A DNA stretch of 38,781 nucleotides, taken from NCBI GenBank assembly GCA_944324265.1, contig CALUVS010000022.1, forward strand, positions 1 through 38,781. The letters run 5' to 3'. The notes under the pieces were generated by a model. That model ran no database searches and was not told the origin of the DNA. It was given only the letters and a program-made list of their open reading frames with translations. Numbering within the stretch: position 1 is the stretch's first letter; the number at the start of each line of letters is the position of its first letter. Positions 10,676 through 18,681 of this stretch are shown here, piece after piece. The stretch is from an uncultured Traorella sp. (GTDB lineage Bacteria; Bacillota_I; Bacilli_A; Erysipelotrichales; Erysipelotrichaceae). The position numbers and the translations under genes were made by a program.

Positions 10676-10690
10676 AAAGTTGCAACCTTT
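10676..10690. promoter_or_regulatory. Candidate LacI-family operator
   Basis: The minus-strand reading AAAGGTTGCAACTTT has a perfect GTTGCAAC core with flanking symmetric bases, the size and symmetry of LacI-family operators. It lies just downstream of the expected start of EIIC transcription (about +7 to +21), where a bound repressor would block elongation. The LacI gene at 12333-13355 is the obvious candidate binder. Confidence 0.5.
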
Positions 10691-10703
10691 TATCACTAAT
10701 TTA

Positions 10704-10732
10704 AATATATATTCTTTTATTCCATTTGTCAA
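10704..10732 (-). promoter_or_regulatory. Promoter of the glycoside operon
   Basis: On the minus strand: a perfect -35 TTGACA, a 17-base spacer and -10 TATATT, about 70 bases before the EIIC start codon. It is the strongest promoter match near the operon. The 200-base gap to the divergent metallo-hydrolase gene is otherwise AT-rich and also must hold that gene's plus-strand promoter, which I cannot place with confidence. Confidence 0.8.
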
Positions 10733-10838
10733 CAAAATATACTAAAATTTATTTATATTTTTACTAAATATTTTATTTATTTTTTTAGTTTTATTTCTTT
10801 TTCTTCTATTATATAATTATGTAAAGGAGATGAAATAC

Positions 10839-11591
10839 ATGAAACTGACACCGCACGTCTATTTAATTTCCGGGCCAATGTATGGCAGCCATCAAAACGT
10901 TTATGCTGTTGAGACAGATCAAACTGTTATACTTATTGATACCGGTCTTAGCAAAAAGGATTTTTCAATCATTAAGCAAAATCTTGAGTTTTGGAAACTA
11001 AGTCAAAAGCCGATTTCTGCTGTTCTATTAACTCACGAACATTATGAACACATCAGCAATGCAGCTTTATTTCAGCAGCAAGGGGCAAAAATTTATGCTC
11101 ATCCTAGCATGATAGATGCCGTCAAAGACGGCAATGACAAAATCATGTATTATGCTTACGCTGATTACGAACCGCTTGAGTCCTTTATTGTCGATGAAAC
11201 TCTAGCAGATGAAAAAGAATTTTATATAGATAACGTTAAGATCAAGGCGTACTATGCCCCCGGTCATTCAAGAGCGTCTCTCTTATATGAAATAGAAATT
11301 GATAATGAAACTATTGTCTTCAGCGGCGACACAATTTTAGTTACTTCTATATGCCATAAAGCTGCTTTTGGATTAAGCAGTGGAATCGATTATAATATGG
11401 AAGTATTATATGAAACAATAAAAAAATTCTCATCTCATTATGCAACAATCTTACTTCCCGGTCATGGTGAGATATGTATGAGAAAAGCCGAAATGATGTT
11501 TGCAGGTGCTTATTTAAGATTTAGATTGGATTATGCCTCAAATCATTATACTGACTATTTAATATTACAGGAGGGCAATTATGCAGATTAA
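10839..11591 (+). CDS. Metallo-beta-lactamase-fold hydrolase (copy 1)
   Basis: A 250-residue cytoplasmic protein of the metallo-beta-lactamase fold. The metal motif reads THEHYEH, so the Asp of the usual HxHxDH is a Glu. Later ligand positions are present: APGHS, FSGDTI and LLPGHGE. Start at 10839, about 9 bases after AGGAG; the ATG at 10830 lies directly against that site. It overlaps copy 2 by 11 bases and is divergent from the glycoside operon. These genes may act on an intermediate such as a lactone, ester or aglycone of the imported glycoside, but nothing in the sequence fixes the substrate. Confidence 0.85.
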   Translation: MKLTPHVYLISGPMYGSHQNVYAVETDQTVILIDTGLSKKDFSIIKQNLEFWKLSQKPISAVLLTHEHYEHISNAALFQQQGAKIYAHPSMIDAVKDGNDKIMYYAYADYEPLESFIVDETLADEKEFYIDNVKIKAYYAPGHSRASLLYEIEIDNETIVFSGDTILVTSICHKAAFGLSSGIDYNMEVLYETIKKFSSHYATILLPGHGEICMRKAEMMFAGAYLRFRLDYASNHYTDYLILQEGNYAD

Positions 11592-12309
11592 TTCTAGAAT
11601 CTATCAAATTTTAGGCGGTATGTATGCTAATCTTGCCAATGTTTATGTTATACGTGCCAATAACAGCTTAATTATGATTGATTGTGCAGAAACGTTACAC
11701 GATTTTGAAATAATGATGGAAACATTAAAAAAATGGCATTTAGATTATTTGCCAATTTCTTATGTATTATTAAGTCACAAACACTTCGGTCATATTGGTA
11801 ATGCCAAACGGCTGCAAGATCGAGGTGCTAAAATTATCGCTGGAAAGAATGATGCTTACGGTATTATAAGCGGGAATATTCATGAGATTATCGATTACAG
11901 CCCATTCCCTGAAAGAGAAAAATATGAACCATGTAAAGTTGATTATCCGGTAGAAGATAATGATGAAATGCTCCTTGATGGTATACTATTTAAATTTATT
12001 TCTGTTCCTGGTCATACAAGTGGTTCAGTTGTATTTGCAACCAATATTGATGATAAAGACATTCTTTTTACTGGAGACGTCATTGGTGTTACTAACGATT
12101 GTCGCGGTGCTTCTCTAGGCTGGGAAGGAAGCTGTGATTTCAATGTTCAGGATTATTGGAATTCACTGCAGAAACTAGCACAATGCAAATGCGATTGGAT
12201 TTTGCCCGGACATGGACAGCTTTGCTTACAGAATGGCTCAAAAATATTACAAAAAGCTAAAGGAACCGCTTTATTAAAATATAGGAAACCTTCATTCGAT
12301 TCTGAATAA
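11581..12309 (+). CDS. Metallo-beta-lactamase-fold hydrolase (copy 2, altered metal site)
   Basis: A 242-residue paralogue of the preceding gene, starting inside its last codons behind GGAGG. The metal motif reads SHKHFGH, so the Asp expected in HxHxDH is Gly here. The other metal-binding positions remain: VPGHTSGS, FTGDVIG and ILPGHGQ. Loss of this ligand would weaken or remove the second metal, so the protein may be mononuclear, have a changed mechanism or act as a partner of copy 1. Tandem coupling suggests joint function. Confidence 0.85.
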   Translation: MQINSRIYQILGGMYANLANVYVIRANNSLIMIDCAETLHDFEIMMETLKKWHLDYLPISYVLLSHKHFGHIGNAKRLQDRGAKIIAGKNDAYGIISGNIHEIIDYSPFPEREKYEPCKVDYPVEDNDEMLLDGILFKFISVPGHTSGSVVFATNIDDKDILFTGDVIGVTNDCRGASLGWEGSCDFNVQDYWNSLQKLAQCKCDWILPGHGQLCLQNGSKILQKAKGTALLKYRKPSFDSE

Positions 12310-12325
12310 TACATTAAAAATAAAA

Positions 12326-12343
12326 GCCAGATTCAATTCTGGC
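12326..12343. terminator. Bidirectional terminator between convergent genes
   Basis: Stem GCCAGA/TCTGGC with a 6-base loop, A-rich before and T-rich after on the plus strand. It overlaps the last codons of lacI (stop at 12333) and follows the metallo-hydrolase stop by 16 bases, so it can serve both convergent transcripts. Confidence 0.75.
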
Positions 12344-13355
12344 CTCTATTTTTGATTTTTACACTATCACGATACACAAGTTTCGTCCCTACCAAAATCT
12401 TTTGTACCTGTTGTTCATTATTGTTAAGCTTAGCAATCAACCTTTGAACAGCACATTTTCCCAAATACAATTTGTCTACTTGCACTGTTGTCAAAGCAGG
12501 AGAAGATATACTGCAAGCAGGAATATCGTCAAATCCCGCAATAGAAATATTCAAACCCAATTCATGAAACGCCTTCAGTGCTCCTAAAGCTATATTATCA
12601 TTAACAGCAAAACATGCTGTAGGCATTTGCATCCCAGATTCCATGTACATTTTTAGATACGCTTTCATGTCATGATAGCTACCTTCAATTGTTGGTTCAA
12701 CCAATGCTTCGCATTCATCCATAAAATATAAGTTACAATCTTTAAGTGCTTGCATAAAACCAATTCTTCGTTCTCTAAAATTGTTGATTTGATAAGCAGA
12801 ATTAATGATTCCTATCATTTTATGTCCGCAAGAAATCAAGTGCTTAGTCATTTCATACACACCGTCTTGGTTATTGATTACAACATAGTCAAATTCTTGA
12901 ATATTGAACGCTGTATCGACAACCACAAAAGGTGTTTTAATTTGCCGTAAAGCACCAATATCATCCTCTTGCATTTCTGTTCCTAAAAACAATATACCGT
13001 CGCAACTAATTGCATCTTCAAGTAAATTTTTTCCCATTTGGCTCTTTAATTGTTCTGAATTCAAATGATTAACTACCAATTGAAAGCCTTGTGCACTGCA
13101 CTCATTTTCTATACCCCGAATGAGTTCAGAAAAGAAAGGAGTATCACCAACTACATTCGCACTTCTAGAATACATGATAAAACGAATGGTACCAGTACGT
13201 TTTCCTTTCTTGAAATATCCCATTTCTTCCGCAATTTTCAAAATATAATTTCTTTTTTTTTCACTAATACTTCCTTTTTTATTGTTTAATGCATTACTAA
13301 CTGTTCCAGGACTAACATTAGCTGCTTGCGCAATATCTGATATTGTTATTTTCAT
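12333..13355 (-). CDS. LacI-family transcriptional regulator
   Basis: A full-length 340-residue repressor. The N-terminal helix-turn-helix is ISDIAQAANVSPGTVSNALN (residues 4-23), followed by the hinge helix region and a periplasmic-binding-protein-like effector domain (about 60-335) with AGFDDIP and LTTVQVD near the end. It faces the two metallo-hydrolase genes and is the only regulator beside the glycoside operon, whose leader carries a LacI-size operator. The ATG at 13355 lacks an adjacent ribosome binding site; the only strong one (AAAGGAGGG at 13386-13394) is about 30 bases upstream across a hairpin. A group II intron remnant lies directly upstream. Confidence 0.93.
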   Translation of the reverse strand: MKITISDIAQAANVSPGTVSNALNNKKGSISEKKRNYILKIAEEMGYFKKGKRTGTIRFIMYSRSANVVGDTPFFSELIRGIENECSAQGFQLVVNHLNSEQLKSQMGKNLLEDAISCDGILFLGTEMQEDDIGALRQIKTPFVVVDTAFNIQEFDYVVINNQDGVYEMTKHLISCGHKMIGIINSAYQINNFRERRIGFMQALKDCNLYFMDECEALVEPTIEGSYHDMKAYLKMYMESGMQMPTACFAVNDNIALGALKAFHELGLNISIAGFDDIPACSISSPALTTVQVDKLYLGKCAVQRLIAKLNNNEQQVQKILVGTKLVYRDSVKIKNRGQN

Positions 13356-13362
13356 GGTCTCA

Positions 13363-13394
13363 GTCGAGTAGACTATCTCGACATTCCCTCCTTT
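13363..13394 (-). promoter_or_regulatory. Ribosome binding site separated from lacI by a hairpin
   Basis: On the minus strand AAAGGAGGG (13394-13386) is followed 3 bases later by a hairpin with stem GTCGAG/CTCGAC and an 8-base loop (13382-13363), then 7 bases and the lacI ATG. Folding would bring the ribosome binding site to a normal distance from the ATG. The loop's TAGTCTA is also complementary to TAGACTA further upstream (13409-13403), allowing an alternative fold around the site. This is deduced from sequence only. Confidence 0.45.
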
Positions 13395-13451
13395 TTCTAC
13401 AGTAGTCTAAATTACTCTTGCATGAGAGATTTGTCTTAATAACCCATCACA

Positions 13452-13484
13452 GAACTGTACGTGCAGTATTCCAGCATACAACTC
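13452..13484 (-). ncRNA. Group II intron domain V remnant
   Basis: The 33-base minus-strand stretch starts GAGTTGTATGCTGG and ends CACGTACAGTTC, closely following the domain V consensus (GAGCCGTATGCGG ... CGCACGTACGGTTC). The catalytic AGC triad is AGT here, and a pairing change in the lower stem points to decay. TGTGATGGG after it resembles the domain V-VI linker. Confidence 0.65.
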
Positions 13485-13517
13485 TTCAATATCGCTTCCA
13501 AATATTTTATACATACT

Positions 13518-13970
13518 TTAGGCCGTGGCACTTTGTATACATCCCATTTTCTGTGATAGTCTTTGTATTTGATTGGTTTCTTCTTTGTTCAGCTCTAGCC
13601 CGAATTTCTCATATCTTCTTGGCAGTGCCTCAAATATCTTCTCGGTTGTTTCTTGCTCTTGGCAGAGTATGATGAAATCATCCGCAAACCTTATAAGCCT
13701 GACATTTCCTTCTACTTTCTCCCTTACATAACTCTCGAACCAGTTATCCAGTACATAGTGCAGGAACACGTTTGCCAGTACGGGTGACATCTTATTCCCC
13801 TGTTTTGTTCCTTTTTTCATTGGCTTTCAATATATTCTCATTCATGATTCCTCACTTCAGATACCTTACGACGTATCTTATGAAATTTCTGTCTTCTATG
13901 TCATTCTCCAGGAATTTTATCAGCCATTTGTGCTCGATGTTATCAAAGCATCCTCTTATAAGGTTCCCTT
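13518..13970 (-). pseudogene. Broken group II intron reverse transcriptase/maturase
   Basis: Two reading-frame pieces of one reverse transcriptase. The upstream piece (about 13970-13820) reads GCFDNIEHKWLIKFLEN and RNFIRYVVRYLK, then has an in-frame TGA (13852-13854). A frameshift near an A6 run (about 13818) leads to the second piece, GTKQGNKMSPVLANVFLHYV and RFADDFIILCQ, the catalytic box with FADD. The frame ends soon after FGLELNKEET, so thumb, maturase and endonuclease regions are lost. Inactive. Confidence 0.88.
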
Positions 13971-14271
13971 AATTCACAAGACCTTGTGCCTCCCTTATCC
14001 GTCTGCCATTCAAGACTGGAAATCTATGAGACCTCCCAAGTATCCGTAATATACTTCGTTGACTCGCCGCACCCTCTGATTCCGGTGGAACTTCCTCATT
14101 CTTACCATAACGAATGATTTGTACGGTTCTCCACCTCTACTGACTACGCTTAAACCTAACGTCACCGCTTCGGCTCCAAGTCTAGATACTAGCTGTTGGT
14201 TTGACTTTGTTAGGCTGGAAATTACACCCTACTATATATTACGCATCGAACTGGCGTACCTCTGTGGTTAA

Positions 14272-14280
14272 ATTATAGCA
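14272..14280 (-). promoter_or_regulatory. Extended -10 promoter reading into the intron remnant and lacI
   Basis: The minus-strand TGCTATAAT is a perfect extended -10 element; no good -35 is seen. It lies just upstream of the intron remnant, and no comparable promoter was found between the intron and lacI, so lacI may be transcribed from here through the remnant. The surrounding 14280-14420 is AT-rich and otherwise empty. Confidence 0.4.
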
Positions 14281-14421
14281 TAAACTAAATATTTGATATA
14301 TAATTTTAGTTATCTCTATTTATTTTTTCGCAAAAAAAACTTCTTTTTTTATGCAAATCAATATATCAATGTACTTCAGATAAAATACAATTTTTAACAC
14401 AATGATAACTGTAAATAGTAA

Positions 14422-14458
14422 AATAAGATCCTGTCTGATTCACAAACAGGATTTTATT
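14422..14458 (-). terminator. Terminator of the lactonase-like gene
   Basis: Stem ATCCTGT/ACAGGAT extended by A/T pairs, an 11-base loop and a T-rich tail on the minus strand. It overlaps the stop codon at 14454-14456. Confidence 0.8.
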
Positions 14459-15368
14459 TTTCTTTCACACAGACTATTTTCTCTAATGGTAAAGTACAAA
14501 GTACCTGATCAACATTCTTATTTTCATCCAAAGATAACTTCTCCACAAAGTTTTCATCCTGATAAGCTGCAATCAATGTATCTTCACTTAAGATAAAATC
14601 TCTTGGCGTTTTCCTGCAATGATAATATTGCTTCGGCTGCCAGCCTTGTTCACCCCATTCAAAGTGAGTCAGAATATCAGCATAACGCACACTTGTATAC
14701 AAATGCTTGCCGTCAGAGCTTAAGCGAATGGCTGCTCCGCTTCCCTCTTGATCGTTTTCCAGCAAAGAAATCTGTTGGATAAATGTATTCTGATTCATAT
14801 CATACACAAACAATTCTTTACTTAATTCACTGATGACATACAGCAAGCTTTGGTCATGATTGAATAAGGCATGGCGAGGACCGCTGCCTTCCGGAAAGAG
14901 TATTTCTTTTGTTTGTTCATAGTTTTCATCAAAGAATATGATTTTATCCAATCCAAGACAAACAACACCAAATTCATGATTTTGATCATAAAACAATACT
15001 TCATGGCATTTTGCTTCACGGCCAAAAAATAATTGTTTTCTTAAAGTTAATTCATTCTGATTCCATTCATAGATCAAACACTGACCATCATGATAATGTG
15101 CTGTATAAATCAAATTATCTTTGATTTCCAGATAACAGGCCGGTTTCAGCGGCATGAGCTTTTTCGCAAGGCAATTGCCCTGCAGATCATAAATACCGAT
15201 ACCGCCTAAATTATTTTCCTTTAAGATAGTCGCAATAATATCTTTTACATCAAAATAAGTGGTATATTGGGCATTCACTATTTGTTTATAATCCTTAAAA
15301 TCCGCATCACTGCAGTAAATGCCATCATTGTGTTCGCTTGGATATCCGCCAAAATAATAGTTTTTCAT
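14454..15368 (-). CDS. 6-phosphogluconolactonase-like beta-propeller (YbhE/Pgl family)
   Basis: A 304-residue cytoplasmic protein of the seven-bladed lactonase family. N-terminal YYFGGYPSEHNDGIYC, the central GSGPRHALFN, then LLYVISELSKELFVYD and SSDGKHLYTSVR are family landmarks, and RDFILSE near the end fits. These enzymes hydrolyse 6-phosphogluconolactone or related sugar lactones; it is slightly shorter than the usual 330-350. GGAGG precedes the ATG. It is a single-gene unit between an intron remnant and an ABC exporter, with its own extended -10 promoter and terminator. Confidence 0.82.
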   Translation of the reverse strand: MKNYYFGGYPSEHNDGIYCSDADFKDYKQIVNAQYTTYFDVKDIIATILKENNLGGIGIYDLQGNCLAKKLMPLKPACYLEIKDNLIYTAHYHDGQCLIYEWNQNELTLRKQLFFGREAKCHEVLFYDQNHEFGVVCLGLDKIIFFDENYEQTKEILFPEGSGPRHALFNHDQSLLYVISELSKELFVYDMNQNTFIQQISLLENDQEGSGAAIRLSSDGKHLYTSVRYADILTHFEWGEQGWQPKQYYHCRKTPRDFILSEDTLIAAYQDENFVEKLSLDENKNVDQVLCTLPLEKIVCVKEK

Positions 15369-15385
15369 AATTTCCTCCTGCTTCT

Positions 15386-15391
15386 ATTATA
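15386..15391 (-). promoter_or_regulatory. Promoter -10 of the lactonase-like gene
   Basis: The minus-strand TATAAT is preceded by TGTG, close to an extended -10; no convincing -35 is found. It lies about 20 bases before the ATG at 15368, so the leader is very short, and it directly follows the terminator of the ABC permease gene. Confidence 0.5.
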
Positions 15392-15403
15392 CACATATTT
15401 GAA

Positions 15404-15429
15404 AACGCCGCATACTCATATGCGACGTT
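15404..15429 (-). terminator. Terminator of the ABC exporter operon
   Basis: A strong hairpin with inner stem CGCATA/TATGCG, outer AACG/CGTT, one mismatch pair and a 4-base loop. It is followed by TTTTC on the minus strand, just after the permease stop codon. Confidence 0.8.
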
Positions 15430-15433
15430 CTTG

Positions 15434-18400
15434 TTATTCGACAGATTTTAATGATTCAACCATCTTGATCTTCACTAATTTGTAATGCATGAATTTTGTG
15501 ATCAGCCATGAGAAGAACATTGTAATGACAATACCCAATAAATAAGAAGTTGGGGAAATGACACGTCCAAACATGACATTATCCAATTCAGCCAAATTCA
15601 TGATCAAACGATGCAATACTGTACCTAACAGCAATCCGACAAGAGCTCCGATGAAGGATAAAATCAGATTTTCTCTGAATACATAATTGGACACTTCTTT
15701 GTCATAGAAGCCCAATACCTTGATCGTTGCAATTTCGCGGATACGTTCAGAAATATTGACATTGGTCAAATTGTACAATACGACAAAGGCTAAGACACCG
15801 GCAGCAACTACCAATACAACAACGATCATTGAAATTGAACTGATCGTATTGGCAAATGTTTCTGCACTGCCGCGATAGAAGGAAATAGAATCTACATGTT
15901 CAATTTCCATCAGCTGTGTTCCGACACGATCTTCAATGACATCATCAATGCCTTCACTCTTCGCATAAACATTGGTTGGTTTCGGTGTATTGCCATAGAT
16001 TGAACGGAATGCATCCTGTGACATGACAACTAAGTGTCCGACATAGTTTTCAATGACACCATTGACTGTAATTCGTTTGGTGACATCATCACGTTCAATT
16101 TCAAAGGTATCACCTACGCCAATATTCAAGTCATTGGCCATCTTTTCAGAAATCAATGCCCCTGTATTCTGCAGTTCATAAACTTCTCCCGTTACTCTGT
16201 TTCTCAACAGATGGAAGTTCGCAAATGTTTCCGGATCACTTGGCACCATGATTGTCACACTTTGATCTTTATTTTTGACGAAGACTTCTCCGCTGAATTC
16301 AGAAATTGTTGTGATTTCATCAATATCTTCCAGTGCAGAAATTTCTTCCAGCACATCTTCTCTCTGCACAACATTCAGATCATCTTCCAATTCAATATTA
16401 ATATCATAATTCTGAATGACTTCATATTGCTGAGAAACAATATTGCCGATAGAATCCTGAATACCAAAGCCGGCTACAAGCAAGGCAGAGCATCCGGAAA
16501 TACCGATGACAGTCATAAAGAAACGTTTCTTATAACGAATCAGGTTTCGAGCCGTTACTTTCATTGAGAATGAGAAATGCTTCCATAAGAATGGAATTCT
16601 TTCCAAGAAAATACGTTTTCCATTCTTTGGTGCTTTCGGACGCATCAACAATGCCGGTGTTTCCATCAATTCTTTGTATACTGCAAACATGGTGGCAATC
16701 AATGTAATCAGTATATTAGAGAGAGAGGCAATCAAAGCCAGCTCCGGATAGAAGGTGAAATGAGCACTCGGCAAGGAATACATGATATTCCATGCATTGA
16801 AAATAACAAGTGGGAAGATTGCAAAGCCGACAACACTTCCGACCACGCATCCGGCAGCACTGGAAGTAAAGGCGTAAATCAAGAATTTATTTGCAATGGA
16901 AAGCTTGCTGTAGCCCAATGCTTTTAATGTACCGATAGTTTCACGCTGTTCGTCTACCATTCGAGTCATCGTTGTCAAACAGATCAATGCAGCAACCAAG
17001 AAGAAGAACAACGGGAAGATCTGCGCAATAGCTTCCATACGGTCCGCAGCACTTCCATAATCCATATAAGAATAATGAGATTCACGATCCAATACGATCC
17101 ATTCACAATCATCAATTGCCAGAATATCTGCCTCTGCCTGTTCCAATTCTTCACGAGCATCCGCTAATTCTTCTTCGGCAATACGGCGATTATCTTCCAG
17201 TTCCTGTGTTCCATCATAATATTCAGCCCAGCCTTCCGCAATATCTGCACGGGCATCGGCAATTTCCTGACGTCCTTCTGCTTCACCGTCAATCAGATCC
17301 TGTTCGCTTTCCGCCAATAATTGTTCATTGGATTCAATTTCGGCCCAGCCATCATCAATGGTCTGCTGAGCCTCATTGATTGGAGCCATTGCTTCATCAT
17401 ACTGTGCCTGCAATGGTTCAAGCTGAGCTGTCAATTGTTCTCGAGTTCTTTCCAATTCAGTCAGCTGTGTTTCAATCATTCGAATTTCCAGTGAGCTTAA
17501 ATCTTCATCTTCCAATTGCTGATTCAGATCTTCACTCATCGTATCAATTTCATCAATGTTGGCATTTATTTCATCAATACCGGCAATCAGCTGTTCCATC
17601 GCCGCCAACGCTGTTTCCCTATTCGTATCCAATTCTTCCTGGGCACTTTCCAGCTCTGCTTTGGCATCCTCGATTTCCTGACGTCCATCTTCAATTTCCT
17701 GACGCCCCTCAGTTAATTGTTCCTCCAGATCAATCTCAGCCTGTGCCACATCTCTTTCTGCCTGAATCAGATCATTGTATGCATTAACAAGTTCCTGCTG
17801 AGCATCTGCAATTTCCGTTTCAGCTTCTTCTTTGGCATCCAAATACTCCTGCATGCCATCATTATATTCAGCTTCTGCTTCCTGCTTCACTTCCTGTGTT
17901 CTTAAGCTAGCACGAACACCGCCCAAAGAATCCAGTTTATCTGTGACAGGGTCAATATATTTTTCGAAGTATTCATCGTCATAAGAATTAACATCTTTGG
18001 CTCCCTGTACAGTTAAATAAATTTCTGTATAAATATCACTGGTAAAGGCCTCTTCCAAAACCATCAAATAGCCATCCAAGGAACCATTGCCGATATTCGT
18101 TGAACCTTTCTGATAAGAAAGATAATAAGGATTTCTGACGATACCGACAATTTCTAATTCCGTTGAAGCCAATGTATCTTCCAATGGATCCTCTGTTCCG
18201 CTGGACAATTGAATCTTATCGCCCATCTCAAGTCCCAGATCCATCATATTATTGGCATCTTCAATCACACATTCATTGACATTCTCCGGCAGACGTCCTT
18301 CAATCAAGACAGCCTGATTGATATAATTCGGATCATCCGGATCAGCATTTTTCGGCAAGGTCATAACTTTATAAGCATGCTGGTTTGTTCCTACCTGGAA

Positions 18401-18679
18401 AAGGACATCCACAGAATGTGTTGCCGTAATGCCTTCCACACTTTCAATATCTGCAATTGCTTCCACATCTTCTTCTACAAAACCCAAAGTAGAATACAAT
18501 GTGATGTCCATCAAATTGTAGTCATCATAATATTGGTCAGCTGTTTCTTTCATGAGCGGTGCACTGGCACGAACCCCGGCAAAGAAAGCCACCCCAATCG
18601 CTACAATGGCAAAAATAGAAACGAAACGCCCCAGGCTTTTCTTCATTTCCCGAAACGTATCTTTATAAATTTTTTTCAT
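15434..18679 (-). CDS. FtsX/MacB-type ABC permease with long coiled-coil domain
   Basis: A 1081-residue membrane protein. One N-terminal transmembrane helix (about 16-36) is followed by an extracytoplasmic part that includes a MacB-like domain and a coiled coil of about 255 residues (262-518) rich in Glu, Asp, Gln and Ala, with repeats such as GRQEIEDGRQEIEDA. Then come a first FtsX block (from about 550), a second MacB-like domain and a C-terminal FtsX block (about 940-1063). The two-block layout is that of large Firmicute exporters or mechanotransmitters rather than lipid flippases. The ATG at 18679 follows GAGTGG, 2 bases after the ATPase stop, so the two form one unit. Cargo is unknown. 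Confidence 0.9.
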   Translation of the reverse strand: MKKIYKDTFREMKKSLGRFVSIFAIVAIGVAFFAGVRASAPLMKETADQYYDDYNLMDITLYSTLGFVEEDVEAIADIESVEGITATHSVDVLFQVGTNQHAYKVMTLPKNADPDDPNYINQAVLIEGRLPENVNECVIEDANNMMDLGLEMGDKIQLSSGTEDPLEDTLASTELEIVGIVRNPYYLSYQKGSTNIGNGSLDGYLMVLEEAFTSDIYTEIYLTVQGAKDVNSYDDEYFEKYIDPVTDKLDSLGGVRASLRTQEVKQEAEAEYNDGMQEYLDAKEEAETEIADAQQELVNAYNDLIQAERDVAQAEIDLEEQLTEGRQEIEDGRQEIEDAKAELESAQEELDTNRETALAAMEQLIAGIDEINANIDEIDTMSEDLNQQLEDEDLSSLEIRMIETQLTELERTREQLTAQLEPLQAQYDEAMAPINEAQQTIDDGWAEIESNEQLLAESEQDLIDGEAEGRQEIADARADIAEGWAEYYDGTQELEDNRRIAEEELADAREELEQAEADILAIDDCEWIVLDRESHYSYMDYGSAADRMEAIAQIFPLFFFLVAALICLTTMTRMVDEQRETIGTLKALGYSKLSIANKFLIYAFTSSAAGCVVGSVVGFAIFPLVIFNAWNIMYSLPSAHFTFYPELALIASLSNILITLIATMFAVYKELMETPALLMRPKAPKNGKRIFLERIPFLWKHFSFSMKVTARNLIRYKKRFFMTVIGISGCSALLVAGFGIQDSIGNIVSQQYEVIQNYDINIELEDDLNVVQREDVLEEISALEDIDEITTISEFSGEVFVKNKDQSVTIMVPSDPETFANFHLLRNRVTGEVYELQNTGALISEKMANDLNIGVGDTFEIERDDVTKRITVNGVIENYVGHLVVMSQDAFRSIYGNTPKPTNVYAKSEGIDDVIEDRVGTQLMEIEHVDSISFYRGSAETFANTISSISMIVVVLVVAAGVLAFVVLYNLTNVNISERIREIATIKVLGFYDKEVSNYVFRENLILSFIGALVGLLLGTVLHRLIMNLAELDNVMFGRVISPTSYLLGIVITMFFSWLITKFMHYKLVKIKMVESLKSVE

Positions 18680-18681
18680 TT

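Larger units (their letters stand above)
13400..14270 (-). mobile_element. Decayed group II intron remnant
   Basis: On the minus strand the segment at about 14000-14220 has the conserved intron RNA sequence upstream of the ORF in many bacterial group II introns (GGTGACGTTAGG, ACCGTACAAATC, GGTGCGGCGAGTCAACGAAG, GGATACTTGGGAGG). A broken reverse-transcriptase ORF follows, then a domain V-like hairpin at 13452-13484. I see no clear GTGYG 5' end, and the maturase and endonuclease parts of the protein are missing, so the element is truncated and internally deleted. Exact boundaries are uncertain. It sits in lacI's upstream region in the same orientation. Confidence 0.8.

Noticed and set aside
13418-13972. 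Short plus-strand frames in the intron region
   Set aside because: The minus strand clearly carries the reverse transcriptase pieces; these are shadows of it.
16034-16567. 177-residue open frame on the plus strand
   Set aside because: Antisense to the FtsX-type permease; composition is a mirror of the real gene and it has no ribosome binding site or recognisable domain.
17116-17787. Plus-strand open frames of 87 and 135 residues
   Set aside because: They mirror the Glu/Asp/Gln-rich coiled coil of the permease on the other strand, giving Pro/His/Leu-rich nonsense.
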